From Chryseobacterium sp. ON_d1 (lineage in GTDB: Bacteria; Bacteroidota; Bacteroidia; Flavobacteriales; Weeksellaceae): a DNA stretch of 64,000 bases. The notes below the pieces were generated by a model, which searched no databases, had not been told where the DNA came from, and was given only the letters and a program-made list of their open reading frames with translations. Below, in pieces: positions 61,564-64,000 of this stretch (position 1 is its first letter; every line of letters begins with the position of its first letter). The translations under genes were made by a program, and so were the position numbers. Where the stretch lies: positions 566,500 through 630,499 of the forward strand of contig NZ_BJTC01000001.1 of assembly GCF_006829085.1 (NCBI RefSeq), in the 5' to 3' direction.

Positions 61564-62562
61564 ATGCAGGATTCATCGAAAATATTATGTTTCGGGGAAC
61601 TGCTTCTCCACTTTGCCCCGGATTCCGAAGGAAACTGGCTGAATGAGCAGTCTCTTAAGATGTATATAGGCGGAGCAGAATACAATGTAGCAGCAGCACT
61701 TTCCCAATGGAAAAATTCTGTCAAACTGTTATCAGCATTACCGGAGAATTTTGTAGCAAACCAGCTGGAATCTCAGCTTAACAGTAAAGGAATAGAAGTC
61801 CTTGCAGAAAAAACTCAGGGAAGAATAGGAACATTTTATCTTTCTTCTGATGGAGATATGCAGAATGCCTCAGTGGTGTACGACCGTTTTCCGTCTGTTT
61901 TTACCCAATCGGATTTTGAAACTTTCAGTGATGATGAGATATTTTCAGAGGTAAAATGGCTGCATATCAGTACCATCACACCGGCTTTGAGCGACAATGC
62001 ATTCCGCAAATGTTTACAGATCATGAAAGAAGCCAGAACAAGAAATATTACGGTTTCTCTTGACCTGAATTACAGGGCGTTGCTTTGGCAAAACCAGAAT
62101 CCTCACAAAATTAAAGAGCTGATGCCATTTGTGAACGTTCTCATGGGAAATATCTGGTCTGTTGGGCAGTTTCTGGATATTCCGGTTGAATATGAGCTTA
62201 ACGGAAAATTTGATGATGAAAATCTTCTGAAACAGGCCGAAAAAACAGCATTGGAAATCAGAAGGCAATTTCCGGGGGTGGAAAAAATAGCCAATACCTT
62301 CCGCTTTACAAACGGAGAAAAGGTCAATTATTTTGCCACCTTATTTGCTGGTGAACAGCTTTTGATTTCAGAAAAATACAATTCAGATACAATTGAAGAA
62401 AGGGTAGGAAGCGGTGATTCTTTCATGGCCGCTTTGATTCATGGAATTTTAAAAGGAAATCCTGAACAGCAGGTTCTGGAAGATGCTACAAAAGTTGCTT
62501 TTAAAAAGCTTTTTGTAAAAGGAGATACCATTGATGAAAGCATTAATATCGAAACATTATGA
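61564..62562 (+). CDS. kdgK: 2-dehydro-3-deoxygluconokinase (PfkB-family KDG kinase)
   Basis: A 332-residue ribokinase-family sugar kinase. The first strand and substrate loop are ILCFGELLLHFAPDSEG; YIGGAEYNVAAALSQW (about residues 38-53) is the N-terminal PfkB signature with the G-G motif; the ATP-binding and catalytic C-terminal motif is ERVGSGDSFMAALIHGIL (Asp as catalytic base). It phosphorylates KDG to KDPG in the hexuronate pathway, which fits its neighbours uxaC upstream and eda downstream. The frame extends to a TTG at 61549, but the ATG at 61564 leaves a normal 4-base gap. Its stop overlaps the next start (ATGA). Confidence 0.93.
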   Translation: MQDSSKILCFGELLLHFAPDSEGNWLNEQSLKMYIGGAEYNVAAALSQWKNSVKLLSALPENFVANQLESQLNSKGIEVLAEKTQGRIGTFYLSSDGDMQNASVVYDRFPSVFTQSDFETFSDDEIFSEVKWLHISTITPALSDNAFRKCLQIMKEARTRNITVSLDLNYRALLWQNQNPHKIKELMPFVNVLMGNIWSVGQFLDIPVEYELNGKFDDENLLKQAEKTALEIRRQFPGVEKIANTFRFTNGEKVNYFATLFAGEQLLISEKYNSDTIEERVGSGDSFMAALIHGILKGNPEQQVLEDATKVAFKKLFVKGDTIDESINIETL

Positions 62563-63194
62563 ATGAAATAGTACAAAAAATAAAAGACCAGAAAATCGTT
62601 CCGTTGTTTTATAACGAATCGTTTGAAGTCTCAAAAAATATCATAAAAGCTTTATACGAAGCAGGAATCCGTGTGATAGAATATACCAACCGCGGCCATC
62701 AGGCATTGGAAAATTTCACTAAGCTGAAAGAAATTTCCCATACAGAATTTCCTGGTCTTCTGTTAGGAATCGGGACGGTAAAAAATATACAGGAAATGGA
62801 TGATTATGCTAACGTAAAATCAGATTTTATCATTACACCGGTTATCAGTGAAGCATTGGTGAAACATGCCCTTGAAAGAAATATCCTTTTGATTCCAGGG
62901 TGTTTTACCCCTTCCGATATCAATATTGCCTATCAGAATGGCTTAAAACTCGTTAAAATATTCCCAGCTGATGCTTTAGGGAAGAACTATATCAAATCGG
63001 TACAACCTGTTTTCCCGGGAATGAATTTCATGCCCACCGGAGGAATCCATGCAGAATTTGAAGATATTATGGAATGGCTCAATGGTGGCGCCGTAGCAGC
63101 AGGATTGGGAAGTTCCCTTATTGGAAAAGATTGTAATGAAGAAGAATTGACCCAGAAAACACAGAATTTATTACAACAACTTAATCATAATTAA
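62559..63194 (+). CDS. eda: KDPG aldolase (2-dehydro-3-deoxyphosphogluconate aldolase)
   Basis: A 211-residue class I aldolase that splits KDPG to pyruvate and glyceraldehyde-3-phosphate; the family also acts on 4-hydroxy-2-oxoglutarate. Signature parts are the KIVPLFYN strand, GIGTVKNIQEMDDYANVKSDFIITP, ILLIPGCFTPSDIN (P-G-C/V-x-T-P) and the Schiff-base lysine in GLKLVKIFPADALGKNYIKS (about Lys132). The phosphate-binding loop is in MPTGGIHAEFEDIMEWLNGG. The start overlaps the kdgK stop by four bases, so they are translationally coupled; it touches the transporter ATG on the other side. Confidence 0.94.
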   Translation: MNEIVQKIKDQKIVPLFYNESFEVSKNIIKALYEAGIRVIEYTNRGHQALENFTKLKEISHTEFPGLLLGIGTVKNIQEMDDYANVKSDFIITPVISEALVKHALERNILLIPGCFTPSDINIAYQNGLKLVKIFPADALGKNYIKSVQPVFPGMNFMPTGGIHAEFEDIMEWLNGGAVAAGLGSSLIGKDCNEEELTQKTQNLLQQLNHN

Positions 63195-64000
63195 ATGCAG
63201 GCTCCTCAAAACCGCAATATAAGATGGTGGATGCTGTCCCTTGTCTTTCTCGCCACTACGATCAATTATCTTGACCGTCAGGTAATGGGTTTACTGAAAC
63301 CTGTACTGGAAAAGGAATTCAGCTGGGACGAAAAAGATTACAGCTATATCGTCATGGCCTTTACCACGACTTATGCCATCGGTTATATGGCGATGGGAAG
63401 GTTTATAGACAGGGTGGGAACCAAAATCGGGTATGCGGTTTCCCTTATTGTATGGAGCTTGGCCTCTATAGGACACGGTTTTGTGAAAAGTACCATCGGG
63501 TTTATCATTGCGAGAAGTACCTTAGGCATCAGTGAGGCAGGGAACTTTCCTGCTGCCATCAAATCAGTGGCTGAATGGTTTCCCAAAAAAGAAAGAGCAC
63601 TGGCAACCGGAATTTTTAACTCAGGAGCAACGGTGGGAGCTATTTTAGCGCCGTTATTGGTTCCGTTCATTCTCGGACATTACGGCTGGAGGCAGACTTT
63701 TGTATGGATCGGAGCCTTGGGTATGGTTTGGATTGTCCTTTGGTGGAAATTCTATGCCGTTCCGGAGAAAGCCAAAAATCTCAGTAAGGAAGAACTGCAG
63801 TATATAAAAAGCGATCAGGCTGAAAAAACAGAAGAGAAAACGAAAATTCCTTTATCGGAATTACTCAAATATAAAGTAACATGGTCATTTGCCATCGGTA
63901 AAATTTTAACTGATCCTATCTGGTATTTCTTCATGTTCTGGCTGCCGGCGTATTTTTCTGATGTATTCAAAATGGATTTAACAAAACCATCTCTTCCGTT
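63195..64000 (+). CDS. Hexuronate transporter of the MFS anion:cation symporter type (ExuT-like), 3' part outside the window
   Basis: 268 codons and two further bases are visible; the gene runs off the end. It starts MQAPQNRNIRWWMLSLVFLATTINYLDRQVMG, which contains the ACS-family signature (TTINYLDRQV), then helices with MGRFIDRVGTKIGYAVSLIVW and the R-x-x-x-G/GISEAGNFPAAIKS motif near residue 114. This branch includes ExuT, the glucuronate/galacturonate proton symporter. About six helices and the central loop (SKEELQYIKSDQAEK) are in the window. Its ATG is directly after the eda stop, so it is in the uxaC-kdgK-eda operon and should bring hexuronate into the cell. Confidence 0.9.
   Translation, partial: MQAPQNRNIRWWMLSLVFLATTINYLDRQVMGLLKPVLEKEFSWDEKDYSYIVMAFTTTYAIGYMAMGRFIDRVGTKIGYAVSLIVWSLASIGHGFVKSTIGFIIARSTLGISEAGNFPAAIKSVAEWFPKKERALATGIFNSGATVGAILAPLLVPFILGHYGWRQTFVWIGALGMVWIVLWWKFYAVPEKAKNLSKEELQYIKSDQAEKTEEKTKIPLSELLKYKVTWSFAIGKILTDPIWYFFMFWLPAYFSDVFKMDLTKPSLP

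Noticed and set aside
1..64000. CRISPR arrays, tRNA and rRNA genes, prophage or intact insertion sequences
   Set aside because: Read for on both strands by eye; nothing with spaced repeats, cloverleaf pattern or transposase motifs was found.

Overview
The window looks like chromosomal DNA of a Chryseobacterium-type flavobacterium (Weeksellaceae, Bacteroidota). The signs are strong A+T richness, two SusC/SusD outer-membrane pairs, an ECF sigma/FecR pair, MKK-type signal peptides ending in NAQ or YAQ, almost no Shine-Dalgarno sites but A-rich leaders, and several promoters of the Bacteroidota form TTTG/TTG - about 17-23 bp - TAnnTTTG. The genus is an inference from overall protein character, not from a database search. 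I saw no rRNA, tRNA, CRISPR array, phage or intact insertion sequence.

Layout. 1-5.7 kb: envelope and division genes on the minus strand (secreted protein, LptF/G-type permease, LolA, FtsK). 6-7.5 kb: exported isochorismatase-like hydrolase and a Crp/Fnr regulator. 7.8-11.1 kb: a ResB-CcsA (CcsBA) fusion for cytochrome c maturation. 11.1-13 kb: a repeat element, an SPFH/band-7 protein with a small Arc-like DNA-binding partner, and a 49-aa membrane protein. 13.2-16.2 kb: two-step lysine catabolism (L-lysine 6-transaminase and the ALDH7 dehydrogenase), then a DUF2007 protein and an acetyltransferase. 17.2-23.6 kb: a MarR-controlled RND efflux operon. 23.6-30 kb: a BtrH-like protein, GNAT-MarR pair, a zinc-ribbon protein with an EF-Tu domain 2-like tail, a YdeI protein and a TonB-dependent receptor. 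30.2-36.6 kb: what looks like a stress island (iron permease, CinA, SDR, frameshifted alpha-amylase, DUF892 ferritin-like, AlkB, DUF4142, DUF2383-like). 36.8-44 kb: ECF sigma, FecR anti-sigma, STN-bearing SusC, SusD and a glycerophosphodiester phosphodiesterase. 44-48.4 kb: two surface or secreted proteins, then a divergent FAD-monooxygenase/TetR pair with matching operators.

49-64 kb (running off the end): a sugar locus with a degenerate Nudix-type regulator, xylulokinase, xylose isomerase, SusC/SusD, mannonate dehydratase, SDR mannonate oxidoreductase, glucuronate isomerase, KDG kinase, KDPG aldolase and an ExuT-like transporter. Together these would take up and degrade a ligand that yields both D-xylose and D-glucuronate, for which glucuronoxylan oligosaccharides are the natural candidate. 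The hexuronate arm goes glucuronate to fructuronate, mannonate, KDG, KDPG, then pyruvate plus glyceraldehyde-3-phosphate; the xylose arm goes to xylulose-5-phosphate.

The non-coding parts are unusually rich in structure: four repeat or MITE-like elements (three sharing a GAAAATCTTYGATTTTC-type hairpin), heptamer arrays inside the efflux operon, many intrinsic terminators and several operator-like palindromes.
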